Position numbers and translations under genes: made by a program
DNA from: Desulfobacterales bacterium
Lineage (GTDB): Bacteria > Desulfobacterota > Desulfobacteria > Desulfobacterales > JAHEIW01
DNA length: 64,000 nucleotides
Direction of reading: 5' to 3'
Assembly (NCBI GenBank): GCA_030066985.1
Contig: JASJAN010000014.1
Coordinates: 25,626-89,625, forward strand
Shown: in pieces, positions 16,828-25,372 of the stretch
How positions within the stretch are numbered: position 1 is the first letter of the stretch
How the letters are laid out: each line of letters begins with the position of its first letter
The notes under the pieces: generated by a model
Databases searched by the model: none
The model's input: the letters and a program-made list of their open reading frames with translations, nothing else
What the model was told of the DNA's origin: nothing

Positions 16828-19008
16828 TTAAAACTTTAATGTATTGTAGTTCATTTTAGTTTTGGAACTATTTTCTTCCAACCTCTGTCCTCTGACATCT
16901 GACCTCTGGTATCTGTCTTCTGCGACCAAATCGATCCACACAAAACCGTGTTCATCAACAGAGGCTTTGGCGTCTTCTCCGACAATAATCGTTGATTCCT
17001 TTTCTTCGATAATCGCCGGCCCGTTGAATGCCGCACCCGGAAATAGCTTAAAACGATCAAAAACCGTAAAGGGAATGTATTCTTTTTGGGTTAAAGAAAA
17101 AGCTCTGCGTTCGCCTTTGATGCAATCGTTAATTGATGTCGCCGTATGCTGCAAGGCCGGAATCCGAAAGGGTCGTTCCGGCAAACTGGCGCGGACTTTA
17201 AAGGTTACAAATTCAACCGGTGTGTCCGGATATGTGCGCCCGTATAATTTTTGATAAACATCATCAAATCGCTCTCGAATCTGGCTTTTATTCCATTGAT
17301 CAAAAGGTCGGGCATCGATGTGCAGGTCAGTTTCAGCACCCTGCCCTACGAATCGCATCATCAAGGTACGTTCAAAGGTAATTTTTTGATTCTTGCCGGC
17401 CTGCTCAAGAATGGCGGCACCTTCGGTCTCCAGTTTTTTAAACAACCGCTCAATTTGTTCAAAATCGGCGTCCTCGAGGGTCTCACGGTGGCTGCGGGTC
17501 AAATCAAAGGCTACCGGGGCCGTAAAAAACCCAAGCGCGGAGCCAACGCCGGCCAGAGGTGGCACCAGTATGCGGGGCGCACCGATCTTTTTTGCCAGAC
17601 CATAGGCGTGCACCGGTCCGGCGCCGCCGAAAGCCGAAATCGTAACGATATTCGGATTACCGCCCTTTTCGGCAATATGGGTTTTGGCGGCTGCTGCCAT
17701 GGTTTCGTTGATCAGGTCATGAATACCAAACGCAGCTGCGGTTACCCCGGTTTCAAGGGGTTTGGCCACTTTTTCTTCGATGGCCTTTTCGGCCAAGGCT
17801 TTATCCAGCAGCATGCTACCACCCAGAAAATAGTTCGGATCCAGATATCCCAGCACCAGGTCGGCATCGGTCACCGTTGGGTTTTGACCGCCGCGGGCAT
17901 AACAGGCCGGTCCGGGATCAGCACCGGCACTTTCCGGTCCTACTTGCAGCAGGCCCATTTTGCTCATGTGGGCAATGCTGCCGCCGCCGGCGCCGATTTC
18001 CATCAAATCTACCACCGGTACCTGAATGGGCAAACCGCTGCCTTTTTTAAACCGCTGAACGCGACCGACCTCAAATGTCGACACCAGTCCTGCCTGTCCT
18101 TTTTGAATCAGACAGGATTTGGCGGTGGTGCCGCCCATATCAAAACAAAACATGTCCTTGATCTGAAACATTTTGCCGTAATGCTGCGAGGCAATTACCG
18201 CGGCTGTCGGCCCGGATTCTATGATTCTAACCGGATATTTGCGAGCGGTTTCCACCGAGGTAATGCCGCCGCTGGATAGCATGATAAACAATTTGCCTTT
18301 AAAGCCGAGCGCTTCTAATCGTGCAGACAACTTGGCCAGATAGTTTGCTGTAATGGGCTTGACATAGGCATTGGTGGCAGTGGTACATGTTCGCTCATAT
18401 TCCCGGATCTGCGGCAACACCTCGCAAGAAGTTGACAGCGATAATTCAGGCGCTTTTTGGGTCACAATTTCTTTGATCTGAATCTCGTGGGTCGGATTCT
18501 CATAAGAATTAATCAAACAGACCGCCAGCGATTCGATGCCGGCATCACACAGCTCAGAAACGAGATCGCTGACTTCTTCAGGATCGAGCTTTACCAGAAC
18601 GCGGCCGTCAGCTGTAATGCGCTCGGAAACCTCCCGGCGGTAGGGGCGCGGCACCAGCGGCTCCGGATATTCGGCAAATATATCATAGGCGTCATATCGA
18701 ATTTCGCGGCCGAGCTCTAAAATGTCCCGGAATCCCTGGGTGGTCAACAGGGCTGTTTTAGCACCTTTGCGCTCAATGATGGCATTAATTACCAGGGTGG
18801 TACCGTGGATAATCTCATCAACATGGGGCATAAATCCCGGTACACGCTCCAGTAAACCCCGGATACCCGCTTCCACTGCATCAGATGGATCTGCAGGTGT
18901 TGTCAGGCATTTATTGATCTGAAACTCACCGCTTTTATCATCGACCAACACAAAATCAGTAAAAGTGCCGCCAATGTCACATCCTAGTCGATAGGCGCCG
19001 TTTCCCAC
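16828..19008 (-). CDS. Hydantoinase A / ATP-binding subunit (HyuA)
   Basis: The 726-residue protein has the ASKHA fold of hydantoinase/oxoprolinase A: LGCDIGGTFTDFVLVDD at the N-terminus, HGTTLVINAIIERKGAKTAL, DMGGTTAKSCLI in the second half of the ATPase core, and GAGGGSIAHM. With HyuB it forms an ATP-dependent hydrolase or carboxylase. In anaerobic indoleacetate breakdown such a pair opens the oxindole ring. The GTG start at 19008 has AGGAG six bases upstream and lies 12 bases after the mutase stop. The last ~29 codons (from about 16918) are encoded by an intergenic-type repeat and give a non-conserved tail. Confidence 0.87.
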   Translation of the reverse strand: MGNGAYRLGCDIGGTFTDFVLVDDKSGEFQINKCLTTPADPSDAVEAGIRGLLERVPGFMPHVDEIIHGTTLVINAIIERKGAKTALLTTQGFRDILELGREIRYDAYDIFAEYPEPLVPRPYRREVSERITADGRVLVKLDPEEVSDLVSELCDAGIESLAVCLINSYENPTHEIQIKEIVTQKAPELSLSTSCEVLPQIREYERTCTTATNAYVKPITANYLAKLSARLEALGFKGKLFIMLSSGGITSVETARKYPVRIIESGPTAAVIASQHYGKMFQIKDMFCFDMGGTTAKSCLIQKGQAGLVSTFEVGRVQRFKKGSGLPIQVPVVDLMEIGAGGGSIAHMSKMGLLQVGPESAGADPGPACYARGGQNPTVTDADLVLGYLDPNYFLGGSMLLDKALAEKAIEEKVAKPLETGVTAAAFGIHDLINETMAAAAKTHIAEKGGNPNIVTISAFGGAGPVHAYGLAKKIGAPRILVPPLAGVGSALGFFTAPVAFDLTRSHRETLEDADFEQIERLFKKLETEGAAILEQAGKNQKITFERTLMMRFVGQGAETDLHIDARPFDQWNKSQIRERFDDVYQKLYGRTYPDTPVEFVTFKVRASLPERPFRIPALQHTATSINDCIKGERRAFSLTQKEYIPFTVFDRFKLFPGAAFNGPAIIEEKESTIIVGEDAKASVDEHGFVWIDLVAEDRYQRSDVRGQRLEENSSKTKMNYNTLKF
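16873..16921. repeat. CTGACATCTGACCTCTG words inside the 3' end of hyuA
   Basis: The plus strand reads a run of CCTCTGTCCTCTGACATCTG then ACCTCTGGTATCTGTCTTCT, the same word family as 39290-39403. Here it is translated (minus strand) as AEDRYQRSDVRGQRLEEN at the C-terminus of HyuA. Only one arm is present. Confidence 0.75.
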
Positions 19009-19020
19009 TCAACTTCTCCT

Positions 19021-20655
19021 TTAAAATATAGATGGTTCCTGCCATTCTCCAAAAACGTCACGAAACACGCCGGCCATCTCTCCGACGGTGGCATAGGCCC
19101 GGCAGCAGGCAACCAGCAACGGCATCACATTTTTACCGTTGCGCGCCGCCGTTTCCAGTTCCTTGAGCAAACGCTGAACTTCCCGGTTATCTCGGGTGCG
19201 GCGAAGCTCCTTGAGGCTGGCAACCTGGGTGTCGGCCCACTGCTCACTGTATTCGTGCAGATCCACATCGGTTTGATCCTCACTGCCTTCTGCATATTTG
19301 TTGACGCCGACTTTAATGTATTCTCCCTTTTGAATACCGCTCTCATACTCGTAGGCCTGCTGGGCCACTTTTCGCTGGATAAAACCGGTGGCCACCGCGT
19401 GCACCATCCCGCCGACCTCCTGTATTTGCTGCATCTCATCTAAAATTTTTTCTTCCATCTGTTTGGTCAAAGTTTCAATAAAATAAGAGCCTGCCAACGG
19501 ATCGACGGTATCGCGCAAACCCACTTCGTCCATCAGAATTTCAAGGGTCCTCAGCGAAAGTAAAGCTGCCCGGGGTGTGGGTATCGTATAGGCCTCATCA
19601 AAGGAGCACAGGGCGGTGGTCTGGGCACCACTGAGCGCAGCACCCAGGGCGTAAAAGGCACCGCGCATGATATTATTTTCCGGTTGCTCTTTGGTCAGGC
19701 CGCTGCCGCCGCCGCCGAAAAGACCTCTGAGAAACAGTTTTTTCTTTTCCTGCACATTGTATTCTTCTTTGAGCATCTTGGCCCAGAGCTTGCGGGCAGC
19801 CCGAAATTTGGCAATTTGCTCCCATAGATTGCCGAACACGTTCAGGTTAAATGAAAACCGCCCCACAAAATCCTCAACAGCCAGACCGCGGGACTGCACA
19901 TTTTCAATATACGCTTTGGCAATTTCAAATGCACAGGCAATTTCCTGGGCTGGATTGGCACCCGATTCACGGATATGATAGCCACAGATACTGACTGGAT
20001 TACAGCGCGGCAGTTCCTTGACCGAATACTCGATGCTGTCTCCCACCAAACGCACGGCCTGCTCCACAGGAAATATCCAGGCGCCCCGGCCGATCATTTC
20101 TTTGAGGATATCGTTTTGAGGTGTGGCGCTAATTTTTTCTTTGGGGTAGCCGAATTTTTCGGCGGTGGCCTGATACATGGCCAGCATAATGGAAGCCACG
20201 GCATTGATGGTCAACCCTGAACCGATACGATCCAGCGGTATGCCGTCAAAAGCAATTTCAAAATCGCGCAGCGAATCAATGGCCATTCCAACACGACCGA
20301 CCTCACCCAGGGCCTTGGGATCGTCCGAGTCGTATCCCATCTGGGTGGGCAAATCAAAGGCAACGTTTAAACCGGTCTGACCATGGGAGATCATCAGCTT
20401 GAAGCGCTCATTGGTTTCCTGCGGTGTACCAAAACCGGTGTATTGTCGGGTCGTCCACGCCCGGGACCGGTAACCCTGAGGGTGCAAATTACGGGTAAAC
20501 GGATATTCACCGGGATCCCCCAGATCGTTGTCATAATTAAATCCAACGTCTTCAAGATCTTTTGGGGTGTAAACCGGTTTTACTTTAATGCCAGACTGAT
20601 AGACGACTTCTTTAATCGCATCTTTTTCGTTTTTGATGTATTTCGCAACGCCCAT
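19021..20655 (-). CDS. B12-dependent acyl-CoA mutase, large subunit
   Basis: The 544-residue protein is the substrate-binding TIM-barrel part of the methylmalonyl-CoA mutase family without the C-terminal B12 domain, which is encoded separately downstream. Aligned by spacing from memory, Tyr72 (TTRQYTGFG), Ala99 (LNVAFDLPT), Arg190 (KEMIGRGAW) and His227 (GYHIRESG) match Tyr89, Ala116, Arg207 and His244 of the Propionibacterium enzyme. Arg207 holds the free carboxylate, so a dicarboxylic acyl-CoA substrate is expected, such as an arylsuccinyl-CoA to benzylmalonyl-CoA rearrangement. The residues exclude the isobutyryl- and 2-hydroxyisobutyryl-CoA mutase types. GGGAG precedes ATG 20655. Confidence 0.87.
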   Translation of the reverse strand: MGVAKYIKNEKDAIKEVVYQSGIKVKPVYTPKDLEDVGFNYDNDLGDPGEYPFTRNLHPQGYRSRAWTTRQYTGFGTPQETNERFKLMISHGQTGLNVAFDLPTQMGYDSDDPKALGEVGRVGMAIDSLRDFEIAFDGIPLDRIGSGLTINAVASIMLAMYQATAEKFGYPKEKISATPQNDILKEMIGRGAWIFPVEQAVRLVGDSIEYSVKELPRCNPVSICGYHIRESGANPAQEIACAFEIAKAYIENVQSRGLAVEDFVGRFSFNLNVFGNLWEQIAKFRAARKLWAKMLKEEYNVQEKKKLFLRGLFGGGGSGLTKEQPENNIMRGAFYALGAALSGAQTTALCSFDEAYTIPTPRAALLSLRTLEILMDEVGLRDTVDPLAGSYFIETLTKQMEEKILDEMQQIQEVGGMVHAVATGFIQRKVAQQAYEYESGIQKGEYIKVGVNKYAEGSEDQTDVDLHEYSEQWADTQVASLKELRRTRDNREVQRLLKELETAARNGKNVMPLLVACCRAYATVGEMAGVFRDVFGEWQEPSIF

Positions 20656-20669
20656 AACAACTCCCTTAG

Positions 20670-20828
20670 AAAATGCCTAAAATTTAAATTGTCTAAAATG
20701 CCTAAAATAAAAAACGGAATCAAAGTCTTATATAAAATTGGTGATACTTGAATTTAAGGACATATAATCAGATAAGATCCATATTTTAACTTTAGACATT
20801 TTAGATCATTTTAGGCATTTTAAATTTA
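20670..20828. repeat. Inverted element of AAATGCCTAAAAT words
   Basis: The left arm (20670-20713) repeats AAAATGCCTAAAATTTAAAT and TCTAAAATGCCTAAAAT; the right arm (20787-20828) carries TTTAGACATTTTAGATCATT then TTAGGCATTTTAAA. Together they fill the 170-base gap between the two mutase subunit genes. Confidence 0.7.
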
Positions 20829-21227
20829 TTTAATGACTTGATTTATGCCACCCACGATCTGATCAAAAGGTGTTCCTCCCGGAAAAACACCGGCAATACC
20901 CAAGTCGTTCAATTTGGGTATATCCTGTTTGGGAATGACACCGCCGACAACGACCGGAATATCCTGAATTCCTTCTGCTTTCATCAACTCCAGAAGTTTC
21001 TGACAGATCGGCAGGTGCGCGCCGGACATAATACTCAACCCAACCACATCAACCGCTTCCTGCACGGCTGCTCTGACAATCTGTTCAACTGTCTGATGCA
21101 GCCCAGTATAAATAACCTCCATGCCGGCATCTCTTAGTGCCAAAGCCGTCACCTTGGCCCCACGATCATGTCCGTCCAATCCAGGCTTTCCGATGAGTAC
21201 CTTTGTTTTTTTTGCGGTCATATCCAT
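20826..21227 (-). CDS. B12-binding subunit of the acyl-CoA mutase
   Basis: The 133-residue protein is a stand-alone cobalamin-binding domain: GKPGLDGHDRGAKV holds the DxHxxG motif whose His is the lower cobalt ligand, LSIMSGAHL supplies the Ser motif and VVVGGVIPKQD the GG motif. It pairs with the large subunit encoded next in the operon, as in two-subunit mutases. The second ATG (21221) has the better-spaced AAAGGGCA, so translation may start there, two residues later. Confidence 0.9.
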   Translation of the reverse strand: MDMTAKKTKVLIGKPGLDGHDRGAKVTALALRDAGMEVIYTGLHQTVEQIVRAAVQEAVDVVGLSIMSGAHLPICQKLLELMKAEGIQDIPVVVGGVIPKQDIPKLNDLGIAGVFPGGTPFDQIVGGINQVIK

Positions 21228-21274
21228 TGCCCTTTAAAAAAGTTTCCCGTGCGCGCCAATCGAAGGGGCACGCA

Positions 21275-21982
21275 TTAATCCAATCGTTGCCGGTCATAGG
21301 CCTGCAACACCATTTCCTGTCCTCTGAGTATATGCTCTCTGACCAAACGCTCCGCACCCTCCGCATCACGTTTGCGAATAAAGGTCAGCATTTTTTTATG
21401 GTCCAAATTACTGGTCGATGCGAATTTGCTTTCTTTCAGAATCATCTCCCGGTAGCGGTATATCTGGTCTCGCAGCCCATTAATCATATTGATCAACTTG
21501 GGGCTTTTGCTCAGCCCATACAGCATATCGTGAAATTCGGTATTGATGGCCGGCAGCAGATTCATTTTCTTGCAGTCCAGGGCTTTTTGAAATTCTGCAA
21601 TTTTTTGTTCCAGCATCTCCAATTCTTCAGCTTCATGCTTGATCGCTGCCAGATGAGCGGCATAACCTTCGAGTACGCTGCGGATGCCAAAGGTCTCCTC
21701 GATATCTTCACGATTTAAACCCAGGACCGTAAACCCGCCCCGAGGCTGCCGTTCAATGAACCCTTCGCGCTCGAGCTTGTGAAATGCTTCCCGCACCGGG
21801 GTGCGGCTGATACCCAGCGTTTCGGCGATATGGCTTTCCACCAGCCACTCGCCTGACGACATTTTGCCTCTGACAATTGCTTGCTTCAGGCTTTCAAAAA
21901 CATGCTCACCCAATGATTTGCGCTCCTGAAATGCCTGTAGCGGCCCGAGATCAAGGTTATTTAATTCTGCCCTTTTCTTCAT
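21275..21982 (-). CDS. GntR-family (FCD/FadR-type) transcription regulator
   Basis: The 235-residue protein has an N-terminal winged helix (HVFESLKQAIVRGKMSSGEW, ESHIAETLGISRTPVREAFH, RGGFTVLGL) and a C-terminal all-helical FCD ligand domain with the metal/effector-binding pattern E..R.VLEG..AHLAA, NTEFHDMLYG and HKKMLTFIRKRD. GntR/FadR regulators commonly repress catabolic operons until a substrate or CoA ester binds. It sits inside the operon it probably controls. The palindrome at 23326-23344 and its two other copies are the best operator candidates. Confidence 0.88.
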   Translation of the reverse strand: MKKRAELNNLDLGPLQAFQERKSLGEHVFESLKQAIVRGKMSSGEWLVESHIAETLGISRTPVREAFHKLEREGFIERQPRGGFTVLGLNREDIEETFGIRSVLEGYAAHLAAIKHEAEELEMLEQKIAEFQKALDCKKMNLLPAINTEFHDMLYGLSKSPKLINMINGLRDQIYRYREMILKESKFASTSNLDHKKMLTFIRKRDAEGAERLVREHILRGQEMVLQAYDRQRLD

Positions 21983-22044
21983 CTTTCGTACCTTAATATT
22001 TTTGGATCTTGTGTTGCTTGTTTGCCAAATCCTTGATTCTTAAA

Positions 22045-23235
22045 TCAGATGATCCCCTTTTCTTTCAGACGCACAAGATCGTCGTCTGAATAGCCCAGTT
22101 TTTGGCCGTATATGGCGCTGTTTTGCTCCCCAAATCGCGGCGGAAACGACAGTTTACGGTCGGAATTTTCGAGAAATGCAGTCATATTCGGCGGTGGCGC
22201 CAGTGTTATCTGCTTACCGCTAACCGGGTCCTGGGCTTTTAATAGTCGTTTTTCAACCAGGGGATCTTGGATGACTTCAGCAACCGTTTTTATTTTGCTG
22301 ATCGGAACCGTAAGGCTGGTAAATAGCTCAATCAATTCTTCAGAGGTATGCTTGCGCGTAATTTCGTTTATGGCCTGATTGAGTTGTTTGACATCCTTAA
22401 TGCGGCCGGCATTTTTTTCATATTCCGGCTTATCCAGGGCTTTAAACATTTCTTGAGACACGATGGTTTTCCACTGCCGATCGTTGCCGACGGCGACATA
22501 GACAAAACCATTTTGAGTCTGATACACAGATACGGGCGCAAAAAATTCGTGGGTGTTACCCCGTCTGGATATATTTTTGTCAAAACTGCCGGTCAGGGTA
22601 ATGGGTACCGTCAGCCATGAGACAGAAGATTCAAACATAGCCATGTTGATGCAGCTGCCCTCACCTGTCACTTGGCGTTGGTAAAGCGCTTTCATAAGCA
22701 AGCCATAAGCGTGCTCACTGGTGCCCATGTCCGGCAAGGGTATACCCACAACCTGGGGGTCGCCTTCGGCCTCACCGGTCAGTTCCATCAAACCTGAGCG
22801 TGCCTGCAATATGGGGTCGTAAGCCGCTTCATTGCTGTCGGGTCCAAAACCGGTCACACCCAGCCAGATGATATCCGGCTTCAATGCTTTAAGACTGTCA
22901 TAATCAATACCCAATTTATGGTAGTTTTTCGGCAGCTGATTGGTGGCAAAAATGTCCACCTGGAGTTCTTTGATCAACGAATGAAAAATTTTTTGGCCCT
23001 CGTCTTCAGCAAGATTTAACGTCAGCGCCTTTTTGCCGGCATTGATGCACAAAAAATAGGCATTCATACGTTCTTCATTGAGAACGTTTTCGCCGATGAA
23101 CCGATTCGGATCACCGTATACCGGGTGTTCCAATCGAATAACATTCATCCCATCTTGTGCCAAACGATATGTTAAATAAGGCAAAACGGTTGCCTGCTCA
23201 AGGGATAACACGGTAAGGTCATTGAAAGAAGCCAT
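22045..23235 (-). CDS. CaiB/BaiF family (type III) CoA-transferase
   Basis: The 396-residue protein starts at ATG 23235 with GGAGAGGACC upstream; a longer in-frame start at 23394 would cross the operator. The family fold is clear (NDLTVLSLEQATVLPYLTYR, LNLAEDEGQKIF, VTGFGP). The catalytic aspartate lies at Asp169 (IPLPDMGTSEHAYG), the same number as in formyl-CoA transferase. The enzyme moves CoA between carboxylic acids. In anaerobic auxin breakdown a family member (IaaL) transfers CoA to phenylsuccinate-type intermediates just before the mutase. It is the first gene of the operon. Confidence 0.88.
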   Translation of the reverse strand: MASFNDLTVLSLEQATVLPYLTYRLAQDGMNVIRLEHPVYGDPNRFIGENVLNEERMNAYFLCINAGKKALTLNLAEDEGQKIFHSLIKELQVDIFATNQLPKNYHKLGIDYDSLKALKPDIIWLGVTGFGPDSNEAAYDPILQARSGLMELTGEAEGDPQVVGIPLPDMGTSEHAYGLLMKALYQRQVTGEGSCINMAMFESSVSWLTVPITLTGSFDKNISRRGNTHEFFAPVSVYQTQNGFVYVAVGNDRQWKTIVSQEMFKALDKPEYEKNAGRIKDVKQLNQAINEITRKHTSEELIELFTSLTVPISKIKTVAEVIQDPLVEKRLLKAQDPVSGKQITLAPPPNMTAFLENSDRKLSFPPRFGEQNSAIYGQKLGYSDDDLVRLKEKGII

Positions 23236-23325
23236 GGTCCTCTCCATTAGCAAAGTTGGGGTCAGTGTTTGTGAGGCCGATGGTCCCGGTGTCTCCGGAG
23301 ACCTAAGGTGTGGATTCAACAGGTT

Positions 23326-23344
23326 TTTGTATACGGTATACAAA
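23326..23344. promoter_or_regulatory. GntR-type operator, site 1
   Basis: TTTGTATACGGTATACAAA is a perfect 9-bp inverted repeat around one central G. It lies between the divergent CoA-transferase operon and the gene at 23439. It overlaps the predicted -10 of the operon promoter. Near-identical sites occur at 29133 and 36941. Confidence 0.75.
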
Positions 23345-23357
23345 GTACAAATGTCAA
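23328..23357 (-). promoter_or_regulatory. Sigma-70-type promoter of the catabolic operon
   Basis: On the minus strand TTGACA (23357-23352) and TATACA (23333-23328) are separated by 18 bases, about 95 bases upstream of the CoA-transferase start. The -10 hexamer lies inside the operator palindrome, so repressor binding would block transcription. Spacing and hexamers match those at 29120-29149. Confidence 0.6.
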
Positions 23358-23438
23358 GAAGTGTTTTGTGCCGCAATAAAATTTTCTGGCCCACAAAGGG
23401 TTGATTTGAGACACTGAAAAGCCTAAATAAAACCCGAT

Positions 23439-23756
23439 ATGCAAAAAATGATTTTCAGATGTATCGCCAACGCCGCCATTGTTGTGGGTTTTTTTTTGTT
23501 GACCAAGGCCATTTACGGTGCCGCGGACAACACCATAGCTTCTTCGTTTTGGCCGCAATCACAGGGAAAAATGTGGCACACGCTGGTTGGACTCAGCCTG
23601 AGCCTGCCCATACCCTTGCATATCATCTCGGTTGGTTTGATTTTGCAGCGGCGCTGGTTGCCGCCTCAGTGGGCAAAAATCGCTATGCCGGCGGTGGTCA
23701 TCTCCGGATGTTGGCTGGGTGCTGCTCTGGCAATTAAATTGTTTTTGATAAGGTAA
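23439..23756 (+). CDS. Small membrane protein of unknown function
   Basis: The 105-residue protein has three likely membrane segments (IANAAIVVGFFLLTKAIYGA, LVGLSLSLPIPLHIISVGLI and IAMPAVVISGCWLGAALAIK). I do not recognise the family. It is followed four bases later by a lipoprotein gene, so the two are probably cotranscribed. The ribosome binding site is weak. Confidence 0.55.
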   Translation: MQKMIFRCIANAAIVVGFFLLTKAIYGAADNTIASSFWPQSQGKMWHTLVGLSLSLPIPLHIISVGLILQRRWLPPQWAKIAMPAVVISGCWLGAALAIKLFLIR

Positions 23757-23760
23757 AACG

Positions 23761-24447
23761 ATGCCCGCTATTTCGTTCAACAAACAGATAAGCGCTATTA
23801 TCGTGTTGTTTTTATCGGGCTGCCTCAGTGCGGCACCTCCTCAAAAAACCGATGAGGCGCAGCCAACCAGAACGGACGCGAAAAACCCAAAAACCTTTGT
23901 GTTTGAGTGCAAGCCTGCCTTCTCATTTGTTGCCAGAATCGAGGATCAAACAGCTTGGCTGTTTTTACCGCAAACAACCCTTAGCTTGCCTCAAGTGCCC
24001 GCTGCTTCTGGTGAGAAATTCAGTGATAAGTTGACCACCTTCTGGATCAAAAACGATACGGCGCTACTTAAAAATAACAATACAACTTATCGAAATTGTA
24101 AAAATAATAGGGCCAAGGCGATCTGGGAACATGCCAAGCTCAACGGCGTTTCTTTTCGAGCGGTGGGCAATGAGCCCGGCTGGTATCTGGAAATTCGAAA
24201 TCAAGAGTCCATCCTTTTTGTCGCGGACTATGGAAGCTCTCGTGATGAATTCCCCGCACCCCAACCAATGATCGATCAACAGAAACGCAAGACCACATAC
24301 CAGACCCATTCTGATGGGAAAAACCTGACAGTTGTTATCGAAGGCCAGCCGTGCATGGATTCAATGAGCGGCGAAACGTTTGCAGCACAGGTAAGCGTAA
24401 TGCTAAACCAAAAGCGCTATTTAGGGTGCGGTCGCGCACTGCACTGA
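23761..24447 (+). CDS. Lipoprotein with MliC-like lysozyme-inhibitor domain
   Basis: The 228-residue protein has a lipobox near the N-terminus (VLFLSGCLSA). Residues ~45-105 resemble the MliC fold (FVFECKPAFSFVARIEDQTA, WLFLPQTTLSLPQVPAASGE), which inhibits c-type lysozymes. Residues ~120-228 resemble a second periplasmic domain often fused to it (FRAVGNEPGWYLEI, PCMDSMSGETF, YLGCGRAL, with paired Cys). It should sit at the inner face of the outer membrane. AAGG precedes the ATG. Confidence 0.75.
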   Translation: MPAISFNKQISAIIVLFLSGCLSAAPPQKTDEAQPTRTDAKNPKTFVFECKPAFSFVARIEDQTAWLFLPQTTLSLPQVPAASGEKFSDKLTTFWIKNDTALLKNNNTTYRNCKNNRAKAIWEHAKLNGVSFRAVGNEPGWYLEIRNQESILFVADYGSSRDEFPAPQPMIDQQKRKTTYQTHSDGKNLTVVIEGQPCMDSMSGETFAAQVSVMLNQKRYLGCGRALH

Positions 24448-24484
24448 GCTGAGCTTTTGGCAAAAAAAAATTTTATACCAACCC

Positions 24485-24859
24485 ATGAGAAATAATATGA
24501 TGGATACGCGAACACTTACAGCCAACCGAATGTCGGTTCGCATTGTTTTCATTTTTGCGCAAGCAGTATTGATCCTTGTCGTTTTATGTTCTGGTTGGCT
24601 TAAGAATGTCCGTGCCGACGACACCAATGTGGGTGATACAGTGACCATTGTGACTCCGGGAATTGAAGCCCGGCTCTGTCCTCAGCCAGCGTGCGGTCCC
24701 AATCAACACCTTACCCGCATACCCGAAGGAAGCGTTTTTACCATTCTGAGCACAGATGTTTTTGCTATCGGCACGTTTAAAGTCAAATGGTTTGAGGTGA
24801 TTTACGAAAACCAGCGCGGCTGGATCAGCATCTATGACACGGATCGGGCTCAAAAATGA
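24485..24859 (+). CDS. Exported SH3-like domain protein
   Basis: The 124-residue protein has an N-terminal hydrophobic segment (IVFIFAQAVLILVVLCSGWL) followed by a mature domain resembling bacterial SH3 (VTPGIEARLCPQPACGPNQH, RIPEGSVFTIL, KWFEVIYENQRGWISIYDTD). Such domains often bind peptidoglycan or peptides. A Cys pair in CPQPAC may form a disulfide. Several start codons lie close together. Its end overlaps the next gene as ATGA. Confidence 0.6.
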   Translation: MRNNMMDTRTLTANRMSVRIVFIFAQAVLILVVLCSGWLKNVRADDTNVGDTVTIVTPGIEARLCPQPACGPNQHLTRIPEGSVFTILSTDVFAIGTFKVKWFEVIYENQRGWISIYDTDRAQK

Positions 24860-25365
24860 AGGATATCGGAAAGATGAATCAGAAAATGGATAATTTGGAT
24901 GAAGTTGCCAGTAAAATCGGGCAGGCCGTGGATTCAGCGGTTCAACGCTGGTGTGATGTCCCCGAAGAAGCGCTAAGGTTTCGCCCTTCAGCAAAGGCCT
25001 GGTCTACCAAAGAAATCATTGGCCATCTGATTGATTCGGCTTCCAACAATCACCAGCGGTTTGTGCGTCTGCAGTTAACCGAGCGGCTAATATTTCCCGA
25101 CTACGGACAGGACAACATCCATTGGGTTAAAATCCAAGGCTACCAGGACCGACCCTGGACGCAATTGTTGGAGCTGTGGCGTTATTTTAACAAACAACTG
25201 GCCTATCTTATGCGCTTAGTTGACCCTGCCGCCCTTTCACATGTTTGGCAGGTTGATCCAAAAACCAGCGTTACGCTTTTTGACCTGATGACCGACTATC
25301 TTCGGCACCTGGAAGATCATCTGGATCAAATCAGCGTTACATTGGATGCTTTCAGGGAGCATTAA
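24856..25365 (+). CDS. DinB/YfiT-like putative metal-dependent protein
   Basis: The 169-residue protein shows the four-helix DinB_2 pattern: WSTKEIIGHLIDSASNNHQRF with the first His, and RHLEDHLDQISVTLDAF with the last His pair, the usual three-His metal site. Some relatives use bacillithiol or mycothiol; most are uncharacterised. It overlaps the SH3 gene by four bases, so it is translationally coupled. Confidence 0.7.
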   Translation: MKDIGKMNQKMDNLDEVASKIGQAVDSAVQRWCDVPEEALRFRPSAKAWSTKEIIGHLIDSASNNHQRFVRLQLTERLIFPDYGQDNIHWVKIQGYQDRPWTQLLELWRYFNKQLAYLMRLVDPAALSHVWQVDPKTSVTLFDLMTDYLRHLEDHLDQISVTLDAFREH

Positions 25366-25372
25366 CGTAAAA

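Noticed and set aside
15114..18279. Long open frames opposite hyuA/hyuB
   Set aside because: They are antisense shadows of the conserved genes with no recognisable domains.
19021..21227. 2-Hydroxyisobutyryl-CoA mutase (HcmAB) because of the two-subunit form
   Set aside because: The positions equivalent to HcmA Ile90 and Asp117 are Tyr72 and Ala99, and Arg190 replaces its Gln.
23236..23394. Extended N-terminus of the CoA-transferase
   Set aside because: The extension would translate through the operator and promoter; ATG 23235 has GGAGAGG and matches the family start.
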